From assembly GCA_907165135.1 (NCBI GenBank), contig OU015569.1, positions 6,510,001 to 6,574,000 on the forward strand: a DNA stretch of 64,000 nucleotides, in the 5' to 3' direction. The notes under the pieces were generated by a model. That model was not told where the DNA came from. It searched no databases and saw nothing but the letters and a program-made list of their open reading frames with translations. The position numbers were made by a program, and so were the translations under genes. Source of the stretch: Oikopleura dioica (lineage: Eukaryota; Chordata; Appendicularia; Copelata; Oikopleuridae). Numbering within the stretch: position 1 is the stretch's first letter; each line of letters opens with the position of its first letter. Shown here piece after piece: positions 1 to 7,567 of the stretch.

Positions 1-192
1 CACACCATGACTTCTCCCACTGATACGTCGACGGAAAAATTCACTCTATTTATTACCACTATTATCGATGATGCTCTCTACTTGTCCGTACCCACTGCCT
101 TTAACATTGATGAAACTGATAAAAAGGAGAATAAATTGCCGCGGCCTGATCCGCCAAGTCACGACCAAATAAAAGTCTTTTACTCGCACTGA
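1..192 (+). CDS. C-terminal part of a gene cut by the left edge
   Basis: An open frame runs in from the window edge and stops with TGA at 190-192. The visible product is hydrophilic, Thr/Ser/Asp-rich, and ends in a charged tail (KENKLPRPDPPSHDQ, then IKVFYSH). An AATAAA-type polyadenylation signal follows near 268. An internal ATG at 7 lies in frame, but nothing shows that it is the start, so I treat this as a terminal exon. No family is recognisable from about 60 residues. It could also be a chance frame. Confidence 0.35.
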   Translation, partial: HTMTSPTDTSTEKFTLFITTIIDDALYLSVPTAFNIDETDKKENKLPRPDPPSHDQIKVFYSH

Positions 193-533
193 ATTTTCTC
201 TTCGGCAAAGTCAAGCGTGTTATCAGCAGGACAGAAAAGTTCTGATCTCTTGAGAACATTATGCTGCGAATAAAAATATTTTCAAAATGAAAAGGATGTT
301 CGGCAAATATAGTTCGGTAGAAAACGCGAGATTCTCATAAGAGGAAAATTTCATTTCATTTTGCTCTCTTGGGCGGAGCAGCTGCGATTGGACGCGGCAC
401 GCTGCCTCCACCACCACAGCACCAATAACATTTCATTTTTGTATTCTTTGGAAAGGAAAGCATCGTTCTTGCATCTCATCGAAAATGAAGCAGTACGAGA
501 ATGGATAAGAAGATATGAGCACTGTACAGAGAT

Positions 534-1818
534 ATGTTTCGATTCCTGAATGTTCAAGTCTGCCGAGGCCTTTTTCTTCTTATCCTGACTACGATAGTTT
601 TTTACACTTTCACAGGTAGGTTTCTTTTTTTACGTAATTATATCCTCGCAGGAATCCCGCTTAATCAAGCTCAAAAAATAATTGAACAGAGAAAAAAATT
701 AATTTAAAACGTCTGTATGCAAAGTGTGAGCCATTTGTCTCCTATTAGAAAGTAATTGAAGCTTGCAAATACTTTGTTTTTGCGTCGTTGCATTCAATTC
801 CCTATTTATGGACTGTTGGGTTTGCCACTGTAAACAGCCAAATTTCAGAACGACCTACAGTTGAAAACATTCCTCAAAGCGGCGCTGAGAACGGCCTGTC
901 CGCCTCAGTGCCGAGACGAGGAGCTCCACCACCTCCGCCGAGCGACGCTCGCGACTGTACATTCGATCTTCCAAAGAATTTAATCATTCACCCGATCCGA
1001 GACGAGCTGGAGGGTTTACTCCTCAATCTCTTCTATCGAATCGGTCTTTACGAGGATGCTCAGTTTTTGCTACCAAAGGTTCGCAACAGCTTGGAATGCC
1101 CGGACTTATTTTCTTTTGAATAGACGGTATCAGATTTCAACGAGGCCGAAGAAAGCGATTTGCGAATAATTTTCTGCTTCGAGTCTTGTAGTTTTCTCTT
1201 CAACTCAGATGTTATTCCGCGTTTCACTGTTACAGCTCTATCTAACCCGCTTCTGTCATCCACGTCATCTTCTACTCCGAACCCGATCGCCAAGGCCTTT
1301 GACTTTGACCCGAGCAACACAGATGAAGGATACATCCAGTCAGTGGTAGTCATCCTCAAATCGAGGCTAGACTTCGTCATAATCCGGTATCTTTGACAGT
1401 ATCACTCTGATCTTAACTCTACTTTTCAAGCGAGCATTTGTTAGAGAGCTTGATTTACCTCCGTCACAAGTTGTGTCTCGATTGGGAAGATGTGCTCAAT
1501 CTGGACAAAGTTCCCCTCTTGAAAAGCTTGAAGACACAAGAAGTCGAGCAGACGAATACTGTGAGGCACTTACCAAAAATAAGAATCTATATTTTTTAGC
1601 TTGACTGGAGAATCTACAACTATTTTAACGAAACTCTCTGGGACTTATTGGATTCTGAAATACGCGATTTGGAAAAGGAACGCGATGCTTTTCTCTTTCA
1701 TCTGAATCGAATGAATTCTGTCTGCTCGAATCTCGCTTTGGCCAGCTCAAGCGACAAGGACTTTTGCGACGAGCTCAGCCTCACTGGTGAGAATATTCTT
1801 CGTTTGTTAACTAACTGA
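534..1818 (+). CDS. Galactose-3-O-sulfotransferase-like type II membrane protein, PAPS motifs degenerate
   Basis: Exons 534-615, 849-1078, 1124-1386, 1431-1560 and 1600-1818 join in frame to about 307 aa (introns 233, 45, 44 and 39 nt). Exon 1 gives a short cytosolic tail and a signal anchor (CRGLFLLILTTIVFYTF), as in Golgi enzymes. The C-terminal half aligns from memory with GAL3ST enzymes: FVIIREHLLESLIYL, LCLDWEDVLNL, then YNYFNETLW and a trailing helix ending NRMNSVC. GAL3ST enzymes move sulfate from PAPS to galactose O-3. Where they carry the 5'-phosphosulfate loop (KTHKT..S) this protein reads HPIRDELEG, and the RDP of the 3'-phosphate site reads SNP. It is also shorter than the usual 400-plus residues. 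It is therefore either a catalytically dead paralogue or a very divergent enzyme. The start follows from the signal anchor. A long antisense open frame over exon 3 is a shadow. Confidence 0.7.
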
Positions 1819-1979
1819 TTCGACAATACTTTTTTACCTGAATATAAATATTTTGCACCTATCAATAATAACGTATATAAATTATATAAAATAGAATGTA
1901 ACAATCAATTCTCTTTTAACGTGTCAATTTATTGAAGGCAAAGTAAGATACATAACTGGCGTTAGGACAATTACTCATT

Positions 1980-2300
1980 CTAAACAGAGAATGCAGGTGC
2001 AGAAAGGCTTCTGTGAAATAAGGGAGTATCCTTAAACTCGACAGCAATTTTGTATGTTGGAGGCTTCACACCCATTGTTGGAGAAAGGGTTTCTTTGGAA
2101 ACATCGAAGTATTTTGGAAGATCGCTTTGGATGTCGAAAGAATCATTCGTTATACCGTTTACTACATCATCTGTTGTATTTTCATCTCTTCGAGAATTGA
2201 GGAGATATTTAATTGTTGAAAAAGCGTAGTAGATGATCAAGAAAAGCCCAAGGAGCACGGCTAAAACGCAAAGAAGAATACCAACGTCAACTCTGTCCAT
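1980..2300 (-). CDS. Small single-pass membrane protein with PPxY motif
   Basis: Uninterrupted 106-aa frame, ATG at 2300 and TAG at 1980-1982. A short Asp/Arg-containing N-terminus (MDRVDVG) leads into a strong membrane helix (ILLCVLAVLLGLFLIIYYAF, about residues 8-27). A cytosolic tail of about 75 residues follows, with an acidic stretch and KPPTYKIAVEF. PPTY matches the PPxY consensus bound by WW domains of NEDD4-type ubiquitin ligases (family knowledge; binding is inferred). It is convergent with the sulfotransferase-like gene, with 161 nt between the stops. No named family was recognised. The hydrophobic and tail pattern makes a chance frame unlikely. Confidence 0.6.
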   Translation of the reverse strand: MDRVDVGILLCVLAVLLGLFLIIYYAFSTIKYLLNSRRDENTTDDVVNGITNDSFDIQSDLPKYFDVSKETLSPTMGVKPPTYKIAVEFKDTPLFHRSLSAPAFSV

Positions 2301-3106
2301 AATTTCTTACGCGATGCTCAGTTCAATTCTCTTTTCCAGAAGAAAAAAATTCTATTTTTTTGTGAGTCTGCGGGGTAAAATTTTTCAATGAATGAATTGT
2401 CTCCATGAGAGTGTCTCCTTGGCGGAGGACTTTGCTCCGCGCGTAAAATCATTGCGCATATTGACTTTTGGACTTTGCATGACAATTCTCGAATATTTTG
2501 CTTGCATTAATCGTTAATGAGAATTTCCACATAATAAGAATTTCTTACATAGAAATGATTCAGAGTTTATTTTGATCTTTTGAAGCACTAGAATTCAAGA
2601 GCATCGTTAGGAAAGCTTATCCATCCTCCAAAGATTTTTAGTATTACTTATTGCTTGCGAAATCTTTTGAAAGAGATCCTGATGCAAAAGCGTCAATCGT
2701 AAATTTAATGCAAATATTACGAGTTCAAAGGATATCTTTGATGAAATTCAGATGAATTTATTAAAGAATTTCAATTCTCCGGAAAAGCTTTTACTGTGCC
2801 ATCCGCTACTAGTTGCCGGTCCGTTTCACTGCTACTAGTTGTCGCGAGGGTCGCATTTAGGCGGCAACTAGTAGCGGATGGCACAGTATTTGCATGAGAA
2901 TGCTGAGAAAAGAGACTTCGTGGCACGACGAAAATATTTATTGAGTCTGCTAAATTTAGGGCGCGAAGGGGCGATCAACCCATTGACCCAGAATTTTGGC
3001 GCCAGCTGATGTCGCAACAGTTGATTGATTCGTTGAAAATTTCGATCGCATTTCAGAATACCGCACAAAAATCGCAGAAAAATAATCGAAGCACAAAAGA
3101 GAAAAA
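2301..3106. other. Intergenic region with hairpin element
   Basis: AT-rich sequence between the small membrane-protein gene and the next plus-strand gene. The only structure found is the long inverted repeat at 2792-2888, listed separately. No convincing exon was seen on either strand. Confidence 0.6.
2792..2888. repeat. Perfect 27-nt inverted repeat with 43-nt loop (MITE-like)
   Basis: Positions 2792-2818 and 2862-2888 are exact reverse complements (arms begin tactgtgccatccgctac). The loop 2819-2861 contains a third, diverged partial copy of the arm core (gctactagttgt near 2831). Outside the arms the complementarity stops at once. The GC content of the arms is higher than that of the AT-rich surroundings. 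This fits a miniature inverted-repeat element or a foldback insertion; no clear target-site duplication was seen. Transcribed, it would form a stable hairpin. Confidence 0.7.
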
Positions 3107-3306
3107 ATGAAAACAGCTCCCATTCGCCTTATTACCAACGCCAAAGCCACTCTTCCAGCCATTCTGTAAGTCCATTTGATCTTTATGAATTATTATTTGT
3201 TCCTTTCAGACCTCCATTGACCTTCCCAACTCTCCGAAAGCAAACTGCAATCAAGAACCCTGTCGAGCTCATGGAGATTCCACTTCTCAAGAAGCTCAAG
3301 AAATAG
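3107..3306 (+). CDS. Small basic protein, 51 aa, two exons
   Basis: Exon 1 is 3107-3165, then a 44-nt GT-AG intron with a clean tttcag acceptor, then exon 2 3210-3306 ending in TAG. The phase joins exactly to give 51 aa. The product has an amphipathic, Ala/Thr-rich start (MKTAPIRLITNAKATLPAIL), a Pro-rich middle (PPLTFPTLRKQ) and a basic end (LLKKLKK). The start sits in an A-rich context (aaaaaATGaaa). The N-terminus could be a mitochondrial presequence, but that is inference. It is too short for the usual 60-aa cut-offs. The in-frame spliced junction is the main evidence, and no family was recognised. Confidence 0.5.
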
Positions 3307-3387
3307 CTCATGAACATAATACTTGACCCTGGTTATAATTAGAGGACTCGTTTAATCTGTATCTGTTATTGGTTTTCAAATTGTTAA

Positions 3388-4233
3388 CCCCTATACCCGA
3401 AGCTGCCTAAAGAACCCCCTTACCCGAAGTGTACAATTTTTGTCGATTTGGCCTTCCTCTGGAGATAATCTTCTGAAAATCTCAGATTATACATAAACGA
3501 ACATTCTCTTTCAAACTGCACTTTTAGATTTTTCGAAAAATCTATATAATTGGCGCTAGAATTAATCTTTTCTTATAAATCTGGGCATTCTTGGATAATC
3601 ATTCTCTTTTCTTAACTAAGGGTTTGGCATATTTACAGATGCCATCTATGCAAACAATACTGTTGTGCCCTCAACCGGTACCTGCATATCTCCTGCTGAG
3701 TCAAGACTATAAATTCTTCCGCGCGCTTGATTTTTATCAAAAAATTGTAAAAAATGGAATCGGATGGAGAATCCGATTCGGAAAATTTGAATGAGGAAGA
3801 GAGTTTCATGACAGATGTAGAGATACAGGAATGCCTTCAAGAAGCAGAAGAAGAAAAGCAAAAGCTCATCGGAAAATCAGTAATTTTTTCATTATCGCTA
3901 TTTATTATGTCATAATTATGTAAAATATTCATCCTACCCTTCTGAAATTGTCAAATTTGAATTCTCCGTACTCGAAAACCTATAAATAAACTAAAAACAA
4001 AAGCTCAGAGACTCTCGAAAGATTTTTGTTTCTTTGGAGCGCGCGAGTTGAGTTGAGAAAATCAGTACTGGTGCAGTACTCGTGGGGCTTATCAGGCTGA
4101 AATTCCGTGGAGAGGTGCGTAATGCGTGTGCAAATACTCATCTCAGTTTTCAGGTTGTTCCGATTCACCACTTCCGTTTGGCGGGCGATTATATCCCGAA
4201 ATCGACAAAAATTGTACACTTCGGGTATAGGGG
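3388..4233. mobile_element. piggyBac-like element with TTAA target duplications
   Basis: A perfect 15-bp terminal inverted repeat, cccctatacccgaag, lies at 3388-3402 and reversed at 4219-4233. Each copy is flanked directly by TTAA (3384-3387 and 4234-4237). TTAA duplication with termini starting CCC is the hallmark of the piggyBac superfamily. Inside the ends, 3422-3449 is repeated in inverted form at 4199-4226 (around gtgtacaatttttgtcga), so the left end carries about 20 extra bases relative to the right end. Total length is 846 bp, far too short for a complete transposase of about 600 aa, so this is a non-autonomous derivative. An acidic reading frame inside it (3754-3915) may be a transposase remnant. 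Confidence 0.75.
3754..3915 (+). pseudogene. Possible remnant of a piggyBac transposase N-terminus
   Basis: An open frame of 53 codons inside the 846-bp element starts at an ATG in A-rich context. It opens MESDGESDSENLNEEES and continues with Glu/Gln-rich sequence. Acidic, Asp/Glu/Ser-rich N-termini are usual for piggyBac transposases, but no catalytic-domain sequence (Asp triad region) is present. The reading may instead splice at GT near 3881. Confidence rests on its position inside the element and its composition only. Confidence 0.35.
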
Positions 4234-4237
4234 TTAA

Positions 4238-4863
4238 CAATTTCGTTTTCTGTTTAAAAATACAAAAAGAACAAAAAGGGTTCATTTTCTCAGGCCTTAT
4301 TTCATTAGAAACAATAAGTGAGCTTCATATTTTCTACGACAGTACTTGGAAACTGCATCTGCGAAAATAGGGCACAACATTAAATTGAATTGGGCGCCCT
4401 TAGATAATTTACTGAACTGAGGTTTAGCTGAGTGTGATCCATCTTAGTTCCTCGTCGACTTGCGGAATAGCTAATGTGCACATCTCGAAAAAGATTATCC
4501 CAAGAAACGCGAGAAATGCAAAATCACAAATGCCAGACAAAACATACTCGAGTTTCCGTGCTCAACGAAGAAAACAGAGAGTGGCGATATTCCAAACTTC
4601 CAAAACGAAAGTTCACTTCGAGTTGCTTAACTCCTGCTCAGAGAAGAGCAGTTATAAACCTCAGGCACTGTGTCTTCTATTCGCTTCTAGACGGCTAAAA
4701 TTGAGCGAAAAAAAGATATCACCAAGAATTATTTATTTACCATCGCTAATTTGCGTTATCATACATGCAGACAAAACGTAAGCGTCAAGTTTCGAGTCAA
4801 TCGTCCATTATCTCATTTTTCATTCATCAGTGAAAATATAGCTATTAGCGACAACTAAACAGA
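4238..4863. other. Intergenic region, no firm gene
   Basis: Contains a 74-codon plus-strand frame from ATG 4474 to 4698 (Arg/Lys/Gln-rich, including LTPAQRRAVINLR). I cannot connect it to a second exon or to a family. It may be an exon or a chance frame. No repeats beyond the transposon boundary were seen. Confidence 0.4.
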
Positions 4864-5509
4864 ATGTCCCAGGGCCTCCTTGGAAAGAAGAGAATTCTGA
4901 CGGCGTTAAACTATTCAGGTTAGGACGAAACCAACAGCCACTAATATGATTATGCATTTTTTCGTTGCTCGCATTTTTTTAAATTTGTTTGAATCGATTT
5001 TCGTCAGAATCAGTTTAAATAGAGAACAAAAATCCGGAATGCACGACCAGCGTTTCGGTAATCCCGCATCAGCAACAACATCCCCTAATCCAGCAACAAG
5101 GTCCGAGAGAGACGCATTTTCTCATCACTCAGCAGCAAAATGCCATAAACAAAATGACAGAAAAAGGTAAAGACGACTGTTGTTGTTTCGACAGAATATG
5201 GCACGAATACCAGCGACGACTCTTCCTTGATTGCAAATGTTTTTTTAGAGAGTAAAGATGAGGAAGATGGCTTATTGGAACTAAACACAGACTCGGAAGA
5301 AGCCGCTAGGCTGGAAAACTGCATCATTTATGCGATTTTCGTGATTTTTCTAAGCTAGGGGAGTAAACATATAATCATAATTAATTAGTTAAAAGAACTC
5401 ATATTTATTCTCGAAAAGCTTTGTCTTCGCCTTTGTTGCTTATTTGGTGACGATTAAAGCCACCCCAGATGAAACTCCTCCTGAATACCGATTCGACACT
5501 CATGAATGA
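4864..5509 (+). CDS. Gln-rich, acidic, C-terminally membrane-anchored small protein with PPEY tail
   Basis: Four exons, 4864-4918, 5023-5166, 5195-5333 and 5419-5509, join in frame to 142 aa. The start follows an acceptor directly (aaacag then AATG). The product has a basic start (MSQGLLGKKRIL), a Gln-rich middle (HQQQHPLIQQQ), an acidic stretch (SKDEEDGLLELNTDSEE), a membrane helix (IIYAFVFAFVAYLVTI) and a short tail TPDETPPEYRFDTHE. The second intron is only 28 nt (5167-5194, gtaaag to gacag). The third (5334-5418) begins GA rather than GT; joining there is what completes the membrane helix and keeps the tail open. PPEY is a PPxY-type motif. No family was recognised. The stop is 39 nt from the stop of the convergent minus-strand gene, so the 3' ends may overlap. 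Confidence 0.5.
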
Positions 5510-5547
5510 AAACAACATGAACACTTTTGTATAGCAATAAAATAAAT

Positions 5548-5715
5548 TTAATAGTGCTTGACTCCAAGATAAAGCAATGCTCCAAGAACTGCCATCGGAA
5601 AAATGAGTAGATATGTTCTGTCGCCATCGGTAGGTGTAACGGTTGAAAAATCGACCAGATTATTCCTATTCCTAAATTCAGTTCAGATTTGAAGTCCTCG
5701 AGTAGCGGCGATCAT
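5548..5715 (-). CDS. Candidate small hydrophobic-tail protein, inverted copy A
   Basis: On the minus strand an ATG at 5715 gives MIAATRGLQI followed by TGA. A second block, about 5660 to 5548, reads TVTPTDGDRTYLLIF, continues with a hydrophobic helix (PMAVLGALLYLG) and ends KHY-stop. The two blocks need an intron between them whose borders I could not settle. Related sequence lies on the plus strand from 6044 (MIAATR, then a TVTST-like segment and a hydrophobic stretch). This suggests a short mitochondrial-type or tail-anchored membrane protein present as a head-to-head inverted duplication. Function unknown. Confidence 0.35.
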
Positions 5716-5744
5716 TTTGACACCACATTTGTCGATGATCTCAG

Positions 5745-5904
5745 CTTGTAGAACAGGCTTTATTTTATTAGAATAAATACCCAGAAATTGTAAACAGGGC
5801 CTATAGTAAGTAGAAGAGGGCTTCTTCGAGCTCTGTTACTCACTACAGTCCCTTTCTACAATTTCTGTGAACTCATTCTAGTAGAATAAAGCCTGCTCTA
5901 CAAG
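5745..5904. repeat. Long imperfect hairpin (about 66-nt arms)
   Basis: The left arm from 5745 (cttgtagaacaggctttatt) and the right arm ending at 5904 (aataaagcctgctctacaag) are near-complementary over about 66 nt, with scattered mismatches. The loop is short (about 5811-5838). It lies between the two inverted copies of the MIAATR small gene. This could be a MITE, or the centre of a larger palindromic duplication. Confidence 0.65.
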
Positions 5905-6043
5905 TTGAAACTATCGGCGTGCTGATTGGGTGGAGTATTCATCCCTTCACGCGCTCTTGAAAAATTCAAGTGCTCATTTTAGGATTTCAGATACCCGTTT
6001 ATGGTCGAAAATCCAATAAAAATCCGACGAATTCGGTGTCGAA

Positions 6044-6215
6044 ATGATCGCCGCGACAAGGCAAATTCAAATCTGACCTTCAAGTTAAAAAAAAATATAA
6101 TGGACACGATTTTCAGACCGTAACATCTACCCATCGGTTACATGATGATTGGTCTCGTGCTCGTGAGTTGCAGCTTTGTATCTTTACTTCTGTGTTATAA
6201 ATTAGTTACAGACGA
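6044..6215 (+). pseudogene. Inverted copy B of the small hydrophobic-tail gene, probably diverged
   Basis: The plus strand around 6044 repeats the copy A start almost base for base (atgatcgccgc, then caaatctga). After a plausible intron ending ttttcag at about 6115 it shows a segment equivalent to TVTPT, then a hydrophobic frame (YMMIGLVLVSCSFVSLLL). The frames of the pieces do not join as cleanly as in a working gene, so this copy may be decayed. Alternatively both are functional, with splice sites I did not resolve. Confidence 0.3.
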
Positions 6216-7149
6216 CTTACTTTCGCTTTTCTATCCATTCAACTGGCACTAGCGATGCCATGTATTGATAGCAGAAAAGGGTCGGCCATGGAAGAACGAT
6301 AGATTTCATTGAGTTAAGAATTTATGAATATTATTTTCTTACTTTGTAAAATAGATATCAAACTTCGACAGATGCTATAAACGCTTTTTGATAATAGGAA
6401 GCGTTTTGGCAGACCCTTTAACAGACACTTAGTCTGTTTCACATAAGCAACATGGAAGAAATAATATATCAATAAGCTTAGGGATTATAAATTAAAAAGT
6501 AGGATAAAACTAAACGTTTGTGAAACTCATCTGTGTGTATCGTATAATTGCGTATAAAAAATAAAGAATAGGACGCCAGATATACAGCAAATACCTGTAG
6601 TTTGCCTTAAAAACTGTGATAAAAGGCCACTCATGATGCTGCAGAAAAATGAAAGTCTCTCTTTATTTCAGAAAATACTCGTGGTTCGCCTTTGAAATGT
6701 GCATATTGCGCTGATTAAGTCTGAGCCGACATTTATTGACATATTTCTGTAACCTTTGATTTTTATTCAAATATTGATCAAATTTGAGGAAACCCTTTTC
6801 TAAACTAAGATTTAATTAAGAAACTGTTCTTGATCAGGGATGGAACTATGGCCGAATTTAGTGGTGATAGTGGTAGTGGTAATGGTGGTAGTGGTGGTGG
6901 TGGTAGAGGTGGTGGTGTTTGTGGTGGTGGTGGTAGTGGAAGTGCCATGCCGCTGTGCCGTGCCGCTCATATTTCCACCCCTGCTCTTGATATTGCCAAG
7001 CCGGTTGAAACCGAATCGAGATCTCATCATGAGATCAACGGCTGACAGTGAGAGGAGTGTAGAAAGAATGACGAGGAAATTCATTTTGGAAAATTTTCCT
7101 TTGGATTGTCTTTCTACAATGAAAATGAAAGAATTTTTAAATACTTTTT
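6216..7149. other. Intergenic region with a GGT-repeat tract
   Basis: AT-rich and apparently non-coding except for an imperfect (GGT)n triplet tract at about 6861-6945. The tract lies just downstream of the minus-strand secreted-peptide gene. It opens frames on both strands (Gly/Ser-rich on plus, Thr-rich on minus) that I regard as repeat artefacts. Confidence 0.5.
6861..6945. repeat. Imperfect GGT trinucleotide repeat
   Basis: About 28 consecutive triplets, mostly ggt with agt, aat, aga and ttt interruptions, between gaatttagt and agtgccatg. Such tracts are polymorphic and slip easily. Confidence 0.8.
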
Positions 7150-7567
7150 TCATCTCAGTGTCTTGAAATATCTTCTGAGTCCATTAGATCGTCGGGAGTG
7201 CGCGTTGAACTTGTATGTCGGCTGCAAGTTGGCAATTGATCCGTAAAGAGCGTTTGGTCCGGCTTTGTTGAAGGAGTAGACTACTATTAGTCGTTTCCTA
7301 TACTTCTTGAAATGTGGTGAAAAACTAACCAAAGAGTTAAAAGTTTAGCTCATTGGTGATTGAAGGAGGCGACTTCGCATGAGTAAAGCAAAGTACTTGA
7401 GAACTTTCCGTCAAGGGAGATGTCGTTTTCAGTGTCTTCAAAATAATCGAATCAGGGCTGATTGATCGTGCCGCCGGAATCCTCAGTCGACGAACTACTG
7501 TCGCGACCACTTTTAGCTCACGTGCGAAGAAAATAAAACAAAAAAGTAGAGATAGCCAGCTCCTCAA
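7150..7567 (-). CDS. Secreted, dibasic-rich protein (possible peptide precursor)
   Basis: Two minus-strand exons, 7567-7397 and 7305-7150, are joined by a 91-nt GT-AG intron exactly in phase, giving 108 aa. The product begins with a classic signal peptide (MRSWLSLLFCFIFFA). The rest is rich in basic pairs (VVRRLRI, KYRKRLIVV, HSRRSNGLRRYF), which are typical prohormone-convertase sites. Cleavage at KR and RR would release a segment of about 33 residues starting LIVVYSFNKAGPN and ending YKFNAH. Prohormone function is inference: no repeated peptide and no Gly amidation signal is present, and no family was recognised. The initial Met is fixed by the signal peptide. Confidence 0.5.

Noticed and set aside
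1060-1380. 106-codon minus-strand frame
   Set aside because: Antisense to the sulfotransferase-like exons, whose protein homology and splice phases fix the plus strand.
6830-7166. Gly-, Val- or Thr-rich frames across the GGT tract
   Set aside because: Low-complexity triplet repeat opens all frames; no family or splice evidence.
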